DNA of 60,812 nt from Roseburia sp. CAG:10041_57 (GTDB lineage Bacteria; Bacillota; Clostridia; Lachnospirales; Lachnospiraceae). A program made the translations under genes and the position numbers. The DNA lies in the NCBI GenBank assembly GCA_001916965.1, contig MNTL01000062.1, forward strand, positions 1 through 60,812. The letters are read 5' to 3'. Position 1 is the stretch's first letter. Each line of letters starts with the position of its first letter. Below, one piece after another: positions 51,557 through 60,720 of the stretch. A model generated the notes under the pieces. It did no database searches. It saw only the letters and a program-made list of their open reading frames with translations, and was not told the DNA's origin.

Positions 51557-52669
51557 ATGTCAAGAATTTATGTGTGTCACACATTTTATCATGTATATGT
51601 CTCTATTTTGAAAGAGATGAAGCTGGAGAGAGAGGATACAGCCTATGAGAAGGGAGATATTGCCCTGAGCAGTATTTCTACGGATTTTGGAGATCTGGAA
51701 GAGAGACTGCGCAAGACCGGTATTTTTCGTCAGGTTATGGCACTTGATGAGAAAAGGGAAGAATTCTTCCCGCAGCTTGCCAGGTATCGTAAGAATTACA
51801 GCAACATTCTCAAACATATGGTAAACCGTATGATCTTTACCAAGGCGCTGGCAAAGTGCGAAGAACCTTATATGACCATTGATTTTGCATCCTATCAGGA
51901 TATTTATGTCTTCTGCGACAGCGACCCGATAGGGTATTATCTGAATTATAAACACATTCCCTATCATGCAGTGGAGGATGGTCTGGACTGCCTGAAAAAT
52001 CTGGATGATGCCTATGTTGCCAACCATGGACATTTTAAGCTCAAGGCATGGTTCTCCAGACACAATCTGATTTTTATTATGAATGGATGGGGAAAATACT
52101 GTCTGGATATGGAGATCAATGACAGAAGTGTTGTGCCGACAGATTGTCCCCGCTTTGTAGAGGTGCCTCGCAAGCCTCTGGAAAAGGCATTGACTTCCAG
52201 ACAGAAGAAGCTGATGGTGCAGGCTTTTATTCCAGATGCGGATGCGCTGCTGGCTCAGCTGGAACCAAGATTTCCGGGAGAAGAATTCGTCATGTTCCTG
52301 ACAGAACCGCATCCCGTAGATATAGAAGCCCGTAAAAAGGTATGCCTGGATATTGTGGCAAAATACGGTCAGGGATATCGGGTATTGATAAAACCGCATC
52401 CAAGAGATATGATAGATTACACGGCGCTTTGTCCGGATTGCGTAGTTCTGAAAGGACGATTCCCGATTGAAGTCATGAATATGTTCGAGGGCATACGGAT
52501 CAAGAAAGCAGTATCTATTCTCACGACAGCAATGAACACGATGGATTTCGTTGAAGAGAAGATCAATCTTGGAGCCAGCTTCTGGGATGCTTATGAAGAT
52601 CCCCAGAAACATGCCTTTAATAAGAAGGCTGGATTGAAGCTTGCCAATGAAGCGGAAGTGAAAAATTAG
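51557..52669 (+). CDS. GT52-like sialyltransferase homologue (possible nonulosonic acid transferase)
   Basis: A 370-residue soluble protein. The N-terminal Rossmann start MSRIYVCHTFYHVYVSILKE, the EDGLD acid motif (about 141-145), a Pro-rich LTEPHP strand, and the KPHPRD motif (about 280) match the GT52 family of bacterial lipooligosaccharide sialyltransferases. These motifs carry the donor-CMP and catalytic residues in that fold. In this locus, which also carries pseB and pseC, the donor could be CMP-pseudaminic acid instead of CMP-sialic acid; this is inference. Six bp after the previous gene. Confidence 0.75.
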   Translation: MSRIYVCHTFYHVYVSILKEMKLEREDTAYEKGDIALSSISTDFGDLEERLRKTGIFRQVMALDEKREEFFPQLARYRKNYSNILKHMVNRMIFTKALAKCEEPYMTIDFASYQDIYVFCDSDPIGYYLNYKHIPYHAVEDGLDCLKNLDDAYVANHGHFKLKAWFSRHNLIFIMNGWGKYCLDMEINDRSVVPTDCPRFVEVPRKPLEKALTSRQKKLMVQAFIPDADALLAQLEPRFPGEEFVMFLTEPHPVDIEARKKVCLDIVAKYGQGYRVLIKPHPRDMIDYTALCPDCVVLKGRFPIEVMNMFEGIRIKKAVSILTTAMNTMDFVEEKINLGASFWDAYEDPQKHAFNKKAGLKLANEAEVKN

Positions 52670-52684
52670 GAGTAGAAGTAAACA

Positions 52685-54424
52685 ATGGTGAAAATATTAA
52701 AGAAAATCAATATTTTAATGGATGGCAGGCAGAAACGCCAGATGGTAGGTCTGTTCTGCATGATGGCTGTATCGGCTTTTCTGGAGACCGGGGCTGTCAT
52801 GATGGTCATGGCAGTGGTAGAGATGGTCATAGATCCTGATACGCTGGCACAAGGCGAGACTTATCAGAAAGTGTGTGAGATCCTGCACTTGAATGGAACA
52901 GTGGAATTCTCTGTTCTTGCAATTCTGTTTCTGATTTTCCTCTATATTGCGAAGAATTCCTTCCAGTTCTTTTTACAGAAGAGCCTGTATCATTTTGTGT
53001 ATACCAACCAGTTCCACACGGCTGCAAGCCTGATGAAGAATTTTGTAAAGAGAGATTATGAGTATTATCTTAATGCGGAGACTTCGGTTATCCAGAGGAG
53101 TATTACAGCGGATGTCAGCAACATGTATGCACTGATCCAGTCAGTACTTCAGATTGCTTCAGAATCTATCGTAGCGCTGTTTCTGGTGGTGGCACTTGCC
53201 ATGCAGGATCCTGTTATGACAGTTGTGATAGCAGTATTGCTTGTAGTGACGCTGGTAGTGATCAAGAATATCATCAAGCCTATCATGAACCGTACAGGTA
53301 AAGAGAATCAGGATTACGGCGCATCCATGTTTGCATGGATTGCAGAAACCATTCAGGGTATCAAGGATATTAAGGTTGCCGGTAAGGAACAGTATTTTAT
53401 TAATGAATATTGTAAGGTGGGAGAAGGCTATGTAAAAGCCATGGAGCGATTCAGCCTTTTTAATAACACCCCCAAGCTTCTGATTGAGACGGTATGTATT
53501 GCAGGACTTCTGGGGTATATTCTGGTGCTGATCGTATCCGGTTCAGATGTATCCGGAATGATTTCTTTGTTTGCAGCATTCGGTATCGCAGCGATGCGTC
53601 TTCTGCCGGCTGCCAGCAGAATCAATAACCAGCTGACCAGTATGGCATTTAATGAGCCATTCTTCTTCAATGTAAGCGATAATCTTGTAGAAGAGACCAA
53701 TGAGCAGAATACAGACATCTCCTATGCAGTAGTAGCCAAGGAGAAACTGCCGGTAACAAGGGCAGTGACCCTGGAAGATATTACCTATCATTATCCAAAT
53801 TCAGATAAATTAATCTTTGACCATGCGAGTGTGACTTTCCCAATCGGACAGTCTATTGGCGTAGTAGGCGCCAGTGGTGCGGGTAAGACAACAATTATTG
53901 ATATTGTGCTTGGACTTTTGAACCTGCAGGGCGGCAGAGTGCTGGCAGATGATGTGGACATACAGACACATTACAGAGAATGGCTTGCTAACGTAGGCTA
54001 CATTCCACAGATGATTTTCCTTCTGGATGCAGATATTCGTAAGAATGTTGCCTTTGGTGTACCGGAAGAGGAGATTGATGATGAGAAGCTCTGGTATGCA
54101 CTGAGAGAAGCCCAGCTGGATGAATTCATCAAGACATTGCCGGATGGAGTATACACAGGAATCGGAGAGAGAGGAATCCGGCTGTCCGGTGGACAGCGCC
54201 AGCGTATTGGTATTGCCCGTGCGCTCTATAATGACCCGGAGGTATTGATTCTTGACGAAGCGACTTCTGCATTAGATAATGATACTGAGGCAGCGATTAT
54301 GGATTCCATTAACAGACTCCATGGTAAGAAGACATTACTTATTATTGCCCATAGATTACAGACAATCGAAAAATGCGATATCGTGTATCGTGTAGAGAAC
54401 GGTGCTATTGTAAAGGAACGGTAA
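52685..54424 (+). CDS. ABC exporter/flippase (MsbA/PglK-like)
   Basis: A 579-residue half-transporter. Six TM helices (about 1-310) precede the ATPase domain: Walker A VGASGAGKTTIID, Q-loop VGYIPQMIF, signature LSGGQRQRIG, Walker B LILDEATSALD, H-loop IIAHRLQTIE. The context points to flipping lipid-linked oligosaccharide, as PglK does, since no Wzx is present in the locus. It forms a homodimer in the membrane. The ribosome site is AGGAGTAG. Confidence 0.92.
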   Translation: MVKILKKINILMDGRQKRQMVGLFCMMAVSAFLETGAVMMVMAVVEMVIDPDTLAQGETYQKVCEILHLNGTVEFSVLAILFLIFLYIAKNSFQFFLQKSLYHFVYTNQFHTAASLMKNFVKRDYEYYLNAETSVIQRSITADVSNMYALIQSVLQIASESIVALFLVVALAMQDPVMTVVIAVLLVVTLVVIKNIIKPIMNRTGKENQDYGASMFAWIAETIQGIKDIKVAGKEQYFINEYCKVGEGYVKAMERFSLFNNTPKLLIETVCIAGLLGYILVLIVSGSDVSGMISLFAAFGIAAMRLLPAASRINNQLTSMAFNEPFFFNVSDNLVEETNEQNTDISYAVVAKEKLPVTRAVTLEDITYHYPNSDKLIFDHASVTFPIGQSIGVVGASGAGKTTIIDIVLGLLNLQGGRVLADDVDIQTHYREWLANVGYIPQMIFLLDADIRKNVAFGVPEEEIDDEKLWYALREAQLDEFIKTLPDGVYTGIGERGIRLSGGQRQRIGIARALYNDPEVLILDEATSALDNDTEAAIMDSINRLHGKKTLLIIAHRLQTIEKCDIVYRVENGAIVKER

Positions 54425-54443
54425 AAGTGAGAGGGTATGCTAT

Positions 54444-55466
54444 ATGAAATTGAGTATTATAGTACCTGTGTATAACATGGCAGCAGGAAATAAGCTACGG
54501 TTTTGTCTGGATTCCCTGGTGAACCAGACAATTGCAGATTATGAGATCATTGCAGTAGATGATGCATCCACGGATGAATCTCTGGATATTCTGAAGGAAT
54601 ATGAAGCCAGATATCCATGGAAATTCCGTGCAATACAGTCTTACGAGAACAGAAGACAGGGTGGTGCCAGAAATATGGGGCTGGAGGCTGCCAGAGGCAC
54701 CTGGGTCGGCTTCGTGGATTCTGATGACTGGACAGCCTATGACATGTATGAGAAGCTTGTGCGTAAGGCAGAGGAAACCGGCGCAGATGTGGTCGGATGT
54801 GATTATAATATGACGTCTGTACAGAGTATGCAGATTGGTAAGGTAGTCCCTAATAACACCATGGATCAGACAGGAATATTGAACCGGGATAAATACGCAT
54901 TACTTGTCATGAACCCAGGCAGTATGGTAATCAAAATATATGCCAGAGAAGTAATAGAGGTCAATCATCTGCGTTTCCCGGAAAAGACATTCTATGAAGA
55001 TAACTGCGCATCTCCTATCTGGATGCTTCATTTTACGCATTTTGAGAAGGTAGAAGAACCGCTGTACTATTATTATCAGCATGAAGAGTCTACAGTGCAT
55101 GAAATCTCCATGGAGAAATGCGAAGCCAGACTTTTGATGGGCAAGAGAATGATTGAGGAAAGCCGCAAGAGAGGCTTTTACAGACAATACAGACAGGAAT
55201 TTGAATTTGCTTTCAGTAAATTATACTATATGAATACTTTATTTACGTATATGATAGGCATGAAGCATCCGAGACTGGATTTTCTGAAATTAATTGCAAA
55301 AGGCATGCAGGAGGAATTCCCGGATTTCCAGAATAATCCATATTACCAGAAAGCATTTGATGAAGAACAGAAGAAACTGGCGGCGATGCATATGAAATCC
55401 CCATTGTGGTTTTTGATCTATTATAAATTGCTATATGGATATCGAAAAATACGTGGAAAGGTATAA
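54444..55466 (+). CDS. GT2 family glycosyltransferase (EpsJ/WfgS-like)
   Basis: A 340-residue enzyme: LSIIVPVYNMAAGNKLRFCL, VDDASTDESLDIL, then RRQGGARNMGLEAARGTWVG and FVDSDDWTAYDMYEKL (metal-binding DxD equivalent). The C-terminal about 120 residues are typical of exopolysaccharide GT2s. It is cotranscribed with the flippase (19-bp gap) and the acyltransferase (10-bp gap). Confidence 0.9.
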   Translation: MKLSIIVPVYNMAAGNKLRFCLDSLVNQTIADYEIIAVDDASTDESLDILKEYEARYPWKFRAIQSYENRRQGGARNMGLEAARGTWVGFVDSDDWTAYDMYEKLVRKAEETGADVVGCDYNMTSVQSMQIGKVVPNNTMDQTGILNRDKYALLVMNPGSMVIKIYAREVIEVNHLRFPEKTFYEDNCASPIWMLHFTHFEKVEEPLYYYYQHEESTVHEISMEKCEARLLMGKRMIEESRKRGFYRQYRQEFEFAFSKLYYMNTLFTYMIGMKHPRLDFLKLIAKGMQEEFPDFQNNPYYQKAFDEEQKKLAAMHMKSPLWFLIYYKLLYGYRKIRGKV

Positions 55467-55476
55467 GTAGAGAAAG

Positions 55477-56967
55477 ATGCAGTTCACATCCTTTACGTTT
55501 GCAGTTTTTTTCCCTGTTGTCGTTCTGATCTTTTATATATTACCCAAAAAGGCAAGGCAAATATGGCTTTTGCTTGCCAGCTACTATTTTTACATGGGAT
55601 GGAATCCTAAGTATGCACTGCTGATTCTGACGTCTACAGTGATTACATATCTGTGTGGACTGGGAATTGATATGTTTTCTGCTGAAAAGAAGAGAGTACG
55701 TAAGGCAGTGCTGCTTGCAGGAATTTTGTCCAATCTGGGGATTTTGGTTTTCTTTAAGTATTTCTATTTTCTGCATGACAGTGTGGCAGCAGTAGTATCC
55801 ATATTTGGAATCCATATGAAAGCAAGCAGTCTCGATATTGTGCTTCCGGTCGGGATTTCTTTTTATACCTTTCAGGCATTGGGCTATGTCATTGATGTAT
55901 ATAGGCAGCAGGTCAAGGCAGAGAAGAATTTCATCCGTTATGCACTGTTCGTGTCTTTCTTTCCGCAGCTGGTTGCAGGACCAATCGAAAGAAGTGGTCA
56001 TCTTTTATCACAGATAGAAGAAATCAGCAGGAAACCTTCCTGGAACTTTGATAAAGTGACCAGGGGGCTTCTTATGATGCTGTGGGGATATTTCATGAAA
56101 CTGGTGATCGCAGACAGAGCGGCTGCACTGGTAGATACCGTATTCCCAATCTATTATATGTTCGATGGCGTGGCACTGGTATTGACTATGATTATGTTCG
56201 GCTTTCAGCTTTACTGTGATTTTGCCAGTTATTCAGCAATTGCCATCGGCGCCTCCTCTGTCCTTGGAATAGAGTTATGCCCGAACTTTGCAGCGCCGTT
56301 CTTTTCATCCGGTGTCAGTGAATTCTGGAGAAGATGGCATATTTCTTTAAGCTCATGGCTTAGGGATTACGTATATATTCCATTGGGAGGAAATCGTTGC
56401 TCCAGGGTGCGTAAGTACTTTAATATCATGGTCACTTTCCTGACCAGTGGTATCTGGCATGGAGCCAGCTGGCATTTTGTACTGTGGGGCGCGTTACAGG
56501 GAATTTTTATTGTGATCGGAGATATGCTAAGACCTGCTAAGACTAAATTTCATACTGTATTCCATGTGAAGACACAGAGTGTGGGATTTCGTTGTGGACA
56601 GGTCTGCATGACCTATCTGTTGTTTTTGGTTTCATTTACTTTCTTCAGAGCGCCAACAATTTCAGATGGTGTCTATTATCTGGAGAGGATTGTGCGGCAT
56701 TTTGATATATGGGCATTGCTGGATGGTTCTGTATATACGCTTGGACTGGATGCGAAAGAGATGCTGGTATTCGTGATTGCAGTGGCAATATTATGGATTG
56801 TTGACTGGTACTATCAGAAGAAAAAGGCATATTTTGATACGTTGGTGAAGAATCAGTGCCTGGCTGTGCAATATCTGCTCGTACTGGTACTTTTTGTGAT
56901 GATTCTGGTATTCGGTGTATATGGAGAAGGGTACAATGCATCAGAATTTATTTATTTTCAGTTCTGA
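55477..56967 (+). CDS. MBOAT-family membrane O-acyltransferase (AlgI/DltB-like)
   Basis: A 496-residue polytopic protein with about 11-12 TM helices that carries acyl groups across the membrane. The motif YCDFASYSAIAIGASSVLGI, then EFWRRWHISLSSWLRDYVYIPLGG, and the catalytic His in TSGIWHGASWHFVLWG, define the family. In alginate and other systems AlgI works with an SGNH partner; here that is the next gene, so O-acetylation of the surface glycan is likely. The starting ATG has AGAGAAAG upstream. Confidence 0.95.
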   Translation: MQFTSFTFAVFFPVVVLIFYILPKKARQIWLLLASYYFYMGWNPKYALLILTSTVITYLCGLGIDMFSAEKKRVRKAVLLAGILSNLGILVFFKYFYFLHDSVAAVVSIFGIHMKASSLDIVLPVGISFYTFQALGYVIDVYRQQVKAEKNFIRYALFVSFFPQLVAGPIERSGHLLSQIEEISRKPSWNFDKVTRGLLMMLWGYFMKLVIADRAAALVDTVFPIYYMFDGVALVLTMIMFGFQLYCDFASYSAIAIGASSVLGIELCPNFAAPFFSSGVSEFWRRWHISLSSWLRDYVYIPLGGNRCSRVRKYFNIMVTFLTSGIWHGASWHFVLWGALQGIFIVIGDMLRPAKTKFHTVFHVKTQSVGFRCGQVCMTYLLFLVSFTFFRAPTISDGVYYLERIVRHFDIWALLDGSVYTLGLDAKEMLVFVIAVAILWIVDWYYQKKKAYFDTLVKNQCLAVQYLLVLVLFVMILVFGVYGEGYNASEFIYFQF

Positions 56968-56998
56968 TTTATCGGGTATGTTTGGGAGGAAATAAAGG

Positions 56999-58336
56999 AT
57001 GCGGCGCAGAGTAGCAGCTATAATTCTTTTTCTGTTATTACTGGCAGGGGTAACAGGAGCAGCCGGCAAAATTGTCAGCGCAAAATTTATCAATGATTCT
57101 ACTACCATGATCAATGGATTTTATGCAGAGGATAAGAACAGTATAGATGTACTGGTCGTTGGAAGCAGTAACGCATTTTGTACTATTGATCCGGTGGTAC
57201 TGTATGAGGAAGAGGGGATTGCAGCCTATGATTTCTGTAGTTCTTCACAGCCGATGAATCTGTCACTTCTGTATGTAAAAGAGGCGTTTAAAAAGCAGAC
57301 TCCCAAGGTGGTTGCCCTGGAAGTGAACATGATCCCGGCAGAAAACATTACGCATATTTCAGAAAACAGACTCCGTTGGGGATTGACGGATATGCCTCTT
57401 ACCATGGATAAACTGAAATGTCTGTACCAGTCTCTAGGCAGAGTAGATGCAGAATATATGAGCTACGTCTTTCCTGTATTGCGCTATCATGGCAGATGGA
57501 AGGAATTGTCCAAACAGGATTATACTTATATGTTTGCAGATAAGAGCAATTTTACAAAAGGCTATCTGGTGACGCAGGAGACCTCATCAGAGATGGTCAA
57601 TTTATCAGACTATGATTCTGAAGGGGAGACCTGGATAGAGGATGACGTGGAGAACTGTGTAAAGCAGATTGCAGACCTGTGTGACAAAAAGGGCGCAAAG
57701 CTTGTGCTTTTCAAATCACCAAGGCAGGAGTGGTATCAGTATCATACCAGGGCAGTCAGGGAGCTTGCTGATAAATATGGATTGGAATATGTGGATTATA
57801 ATGAATTAAAAGAAGAAATCGGACTGGATGCGGCAGCGGATTTCCGGGATGGAGAGCATCTGAATGATTATGGTGCTGCTAAAGTGACCAGACATTTTGG
57901 AAGCTGGTTAAAGTCCCAATATGAGCTGCCTGACAGAAGAGAAGGGCAGAAAGATAACTCCTGGGATGAGGCGTTGCAGTATAAGGCAAGACTGGATGCG
58001 GCTCCCTGTCAGGGAACATCAGATGTACACAACTGCATGGACCGGTTGGCTGGTGATGATTCTTATCTGGCGATTCTGACCTACACAGAGACTCCTGCCC
58101 ACATATATCAGTGGATTTATAAAGGCGGCAAAATCGTATTTTATAAAGAGTGGACACAGACAGGTGTAGAACATTATGTATATGATAAAGAGGATATCGT
58201 GTTTGGTAAATTGGATGGGATATATCAGATTTTAATCGCTCACATGGATTTTTATCAGATGGAAAAGCCATGGTCTGTCATTGTTTATGATACGATTACG
58301 CATTCTGTGGCAGATACAGCTTCTTTTGATGAATAA
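56999..58336 (+). CDS. SGNH-type extracytoplasmic acyltransferase partner (AlgJ/DHHW-like)
   Basis: A 445-residue protein with an N-terminal anchor (about 5-25) and an outside SGNH/AlgX-like domain. The nucleophile Ser is in VVGSSNAF (56/57), and the Asp-His pair is in DGEHLN (284-287). The C-terminal about 110 residues (from about 330) form an extra module of unknown fold with aromatic-rich strands. It sits 31 bp after the MBOAT gene (GGGAGGA). Together they probably O-acetylate the glycan outside the membrane. Confidence 0.85.
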   Translation: MRRRVAAIILFLLLLAGVTGAAGKIVSAKFINDSTTMINGFYAEDKNSIDVLVVGSSNAFCTIDPVVLYEEEGIAAYDFCSSSQPMNLSLLYVKEAFKKQTPKVVALEVNMIPAENITHISENRLRWGLTDMPLTMDKLKCLYQSLGRVDAEYMSYVFPVLRYHGRWKELSKQDYTYMFADKSNFTKGYLVTQETSSEMVNLSDYDSEGETWIEDDVENCVKQIADLCDKKGAKLVLFKSPRQEWYQYHTRAVRELADKYGLEYVDYNELKEEIGLDAAADFRDGEHLNDYGAAKVTRHFGSWLKSQYELPDRREGQKDNSWDEALQYKARLDAAPCQGTSDVHNCMDRLAGDDSYLAILTYTETPAHIYQWIYKGGKIVFYKEWTQTGVEHYVYDKEDIVFGKLDGIYQILIAHMDFYQMEKPWSVIVYDTITHSVADTASFDE

Positions 58337-58354
58337 TGCGGAAGTGGATTTTTT

Positions 58355-58383
58355 TTGACGGAAGATAGACTTTGTGGTATAGT
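58355..58383 (+). promoter_or_regulatory. Promoter of pseB-pseC
   Basis: TTGACG (58355-58360), a 17-bp spacer and TATAGT (58378-58383), with an extended TGG before the -10. The expected start of transcription is near 58390. It separates pseBC from the upstream glycan operon. Confidence 0.75.
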
Positions 58384-58393
58384 TAAGTGTAAT

Positions 58394-58413
58394 TATGACT
58401 TGATCAAGTCATA
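58394..58413. promoter_or_regulatory. Perfect 20-bp palindrome, possible operator
   Basis: TATGACTTGATCAAGTCATA reads the same on both strands. It starts about 4 bp after the predicted pseB transcription start, where a bound dimeric regulator would block elongation. In RNA it could also form a short stem, but there is no loop. Confidence 0.65.
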
Positions 58414-58450
58414 CTATGGATGAACGTTGGAACAAGTGGAGGACAACACA

Positions 58451-59449
58451 ATGTTATTAGATGATAAAACAATATTAATTACTGGTGGAACAGGCTCTTT
58501 TGGTAAATGCTTTACTAAATATGTCCTGACACATTATAACCCTAAGAAGATCATCATTTATTCCCGTGATGAGTTCAAGCAGTGGATGATGCAGAATGAA
58601 TTTGCAGAATATAAGGATAAGCTTCGTTTCTTTATCGGGGATGTCAGAGACTACGAGAGAATGAAGAGAGCCTTTGAAGGTGTTGATTATGTTATTCATG
58701 CAGCCGCATTAAAGCAGGTACCTGCATGTGAGTACAATCCTAACGAAGCGATTAAGACAAATGTCATCGGTGCACAGAATGTGATTGATGCATCCCTGAA
58801 TATGGGGGTAAAGAAGGTAGTAGCCCTTTCTACAGATAAGGCTGTCAACCCTGTGAACCTCTATGGCGGTACGAAATTAGTATCAGACAAGCTCTTTATC
58901 GCTGCCAATGCATATTGCGGCAACAAGGATCTGAACTTCTCTATCGTAAGATATGGTAATGTGGCAGGCAGCCGCGGTTCTGTTATTCCATTTTTCCACA
59001 AGCTGATTACAGATGGTGCGGCAGAACTGCCTATTACAGATTATAGAATGACACGTTTCTGGATCAGCCTGACAGAGGGCGTGAAGCTCGTAATCAAGGC
59101 GCTGGAAGAAGCTAAGGGCGGCGAGACCTTTATCAGCAAGATTCCTTCCTTCAAGATTACAGACCTGGCAGAAGCAATGGCACCTGGCATGAAAACTGTA
59201 GAGACAGGTATCCGTCCTGGCGAGAAGCTGCATGAAGTGATGGTAACAGCAGAGGATTCTATGACAACCTATGAATACGATAAGCATTTTATTATTTATC
59301 CACAGATGTTCTGGCAGGAATCCAAGAGACCTACTCCAAATGGCAAGAAGGTTGAAGACGGCTTCTACTATTCTTCCGGTAATAATACAGAATGGCTTAC
59401 AGTAGAGCAGATCAGAGAGCTTTTAAAGGACATTGACTTAGAGAAATAA
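58451..59449 (+). CDS. pseB: UDP-N-acetylglucosamine 4,6-dehydratase (inverting)
   Basis: A 332-residue SDR enzyme that starts pseudaminic acid synthesis by dehydration and C5 inversion of UDP-GlcNAc. The sequence matches PseB rather than CapD-type enzymes: ILITGGTGSFGKCFTKYVLT, IIIYSRDEFKQWMMQ, ALKQVPACEYNPNEAIKTNV and VNLYGGTKLVSDKLF (Tyr-x3-Lys). The longer frame from 58427 is rejected; ATG 58451 has GGAGG eight bases upstream. Pseudaminic acid decorates flagellin in several motile bacteria and surface glycans in others. Confidence 0.95.
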   Translation: MLLDDKTILITGGTGSFGKCFTKYVLTHYNPKKIIIYSRDEFKQWMMQNEFAEYKDKLRFFIGDVRDYERMKRAFEGVDYVIHAAALKQVPACEYNPNEAIKTNVIGAQNVIDASLNMGVKKVVALSTDKAVNPVNLYGGTKLVSDKLFIAANAYCGNKDLNFSIVRYGNVAGSRGSVIPFFHKLITDGAAELPITDYRMTRFWISLTEGVKLVIKALEEAKGGETFISKIPSFKITDLAEAMAPGMKTVETGIRPGEKLHEVMVTAEDSMTTYEYDKHFIIYPQMFWQESKRPTPNGKKVEDGFYYSSGNNTEWLTVEQIRELLKDIDLEK

Positions 59450-59462
59450 AAGAGGTGCGAAG

Positions 59463-60677
59463 ATGGATGCAAATAAGAAAATGGAGCTGCCTGCCATAGC
59501 AGGTGGTGAGCCTGTTCGCAAGACAAAATTATTTTACGGACATCAGTATATAGATGAGGCAGATGTGGCTGCTGTAACACAGGTATTAACAAGTGATTAT
59601 CTTACCTGTGGACCTAAGGTAGATGAACTGGAAGCACGTCTGTGTGCCCTGACAGGGGCAAAATATGCAGTCGTATGCAGCAATGGTACAGCTGCGTTGC
59701 ATATTGCAGCAATGGCAGCAGGTGTAACAGAGGGGGATGAAGTGATTACAACTCCGATTACCTTTGCAGCATCTGCAAACTGTGCCCTGTATTGTGGCGC
59801 AAAGCCTGTTTTTGCAGATATCAATCCTAAGACATATAATATTGATCCTGCCAAAGTAAAAGAGAAGATTACAGATAAGACCAGGGCAGTGGTGGCAGTA
59901 GATTTTACAGGACAGGCAGTAGAGCTTGATCCATTACTTGAAATGTGCCATGAAAAGGGCATTATCCTGATTGAAGATGGAGCACATTCTATTGGTACAA
60001 AATATAAAGGAAGACCGGTCGGTAGCATTGCGGACCTGACTACCTTCAGCTTCCATCCTGTAAAGACTGTAACAGGTGGAGAAGGCGGTGCTGTATTGAC
60101 TAACAGCAAAGATATGTACGAGAAGCTGTTGTTATACCGTTCCCATGGCATTACCAGAAAGCCGGAGCTTCTTGTACGTGAATCTGATGGTCCATGGTAT
60201 TACGAGCAGATAGACCTTGGGTATAATTATCGAATTACAGATATCCAGTGTGCCCTGATTATCAGTCAGCTGGATAAAATAGAGAAATTTGCAGCCAGAA
60301 GACGACAGGTCGTAGAACGTTATAATGAGGCATTTTCCCAGATACCAGAGATTACGGTACAGCAGGAGATACCGGAGTCTGATACAACCAGACATCTTTA
60401 TATTCTTCGAATCAGACCTGAACTTCTGAACACAGACAGAAAGGGCTTCTTCGAAGCGCTTGCGGCAGAGAATATCTGTTGTAATGTACATTATATCCCT
60501 GTATACAGACACCCATATTATGAAAAGCTGGGATATCCTAAGGGATTATGCCCTGAGGCAGAGAAGCTGTATGACGAAATTATCAGTCTTCCATTATATT
60601 ATTCCCTGACAGATGAGGATGTGGAAGATGTTATTAAGGCAGTATCCAAAATTGCTGCATATTACAGAAAGAATTAG
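59463..60677 (+). CDS. pseC: UDP-4-amino-4,6-dideoxy-N-acetyl-beta-L-altrosamine transaminase
   Basis: A 404-residue PLP enzyme (DegT/DnrJ/EryC1 family) performing step two of pseudaminic acid synthesis, on the PseB product. Key parts: SDYLTCGPKVDELEARLC, CSNGTAALHIAAMAAGV, IEDGAHSIGT (Asp for PLP) and TFSFHPVKTVTGGEGGAV (PLP Lys). A C-terminal aminotransferase domain follows. 13 bp after pseB. The remaining pse genes (pseH, G, I, F) are not present before the window ends, and the terminator after pseC suggests that they lie elsewhere or beyond the next element. Confidence 0.95.
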   Translation: MDANKKMELPAIAGGEPVRKTKLFYGHQYIDEADVAAVTQVLTSDYLTCGPKVDELEARLCALTGAKYAVVCSNGTAALHIAAMAAGVTEGDEVITTPITFAASANCALYCGAKPVFADINPKTYNIDPAKVKEKITDKTRAVVAVDFTGQAVELDPLLEMCHEKGIILIEDGAHSIGTKYKGRPVGSIADLTTFSFHPVKTVTGGEGGAVLTNSKDMYEKLLLYRSHGITRKPELLVRESDGPWYYEQIDLGYNYRITDIQCALIISQLDKIEKFAARRRQVVERYNEAFSQIPEITVQQEIPESDTTRHLYILRIRPELLNTDRKGFFEALAAENICCNVHYIPVYRHPYYEKLGYPKGLCPEAEKLYDEIISLPLYYSLTDEDVEDVIKAVSKIAAYYRKN

Positions 60678-60681
60678 TGAG

Positions 60682-60709
60682 AAAAGCTCGGGGAACACCG
60701 GGCTTTTTC
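60682..60709 (+). terminator. Terminator after pseC
   Basis: Stem AAAAGC-CGG / CCG-GCTTTT with one mismatch, ending in a TTTTT run. Confidence 0.8.
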
Positions 60710-60720
60710 CTGCTTAAATG

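Noticed and set aside
51560..52612. 350-codon open frame on the minus strand
   Set aside because: It is antisense to the GT52-like gene along almost all its length, with His/Ile/Cys-rich nonsense composition and no start signal. The plus-strand gene has clear motifs.
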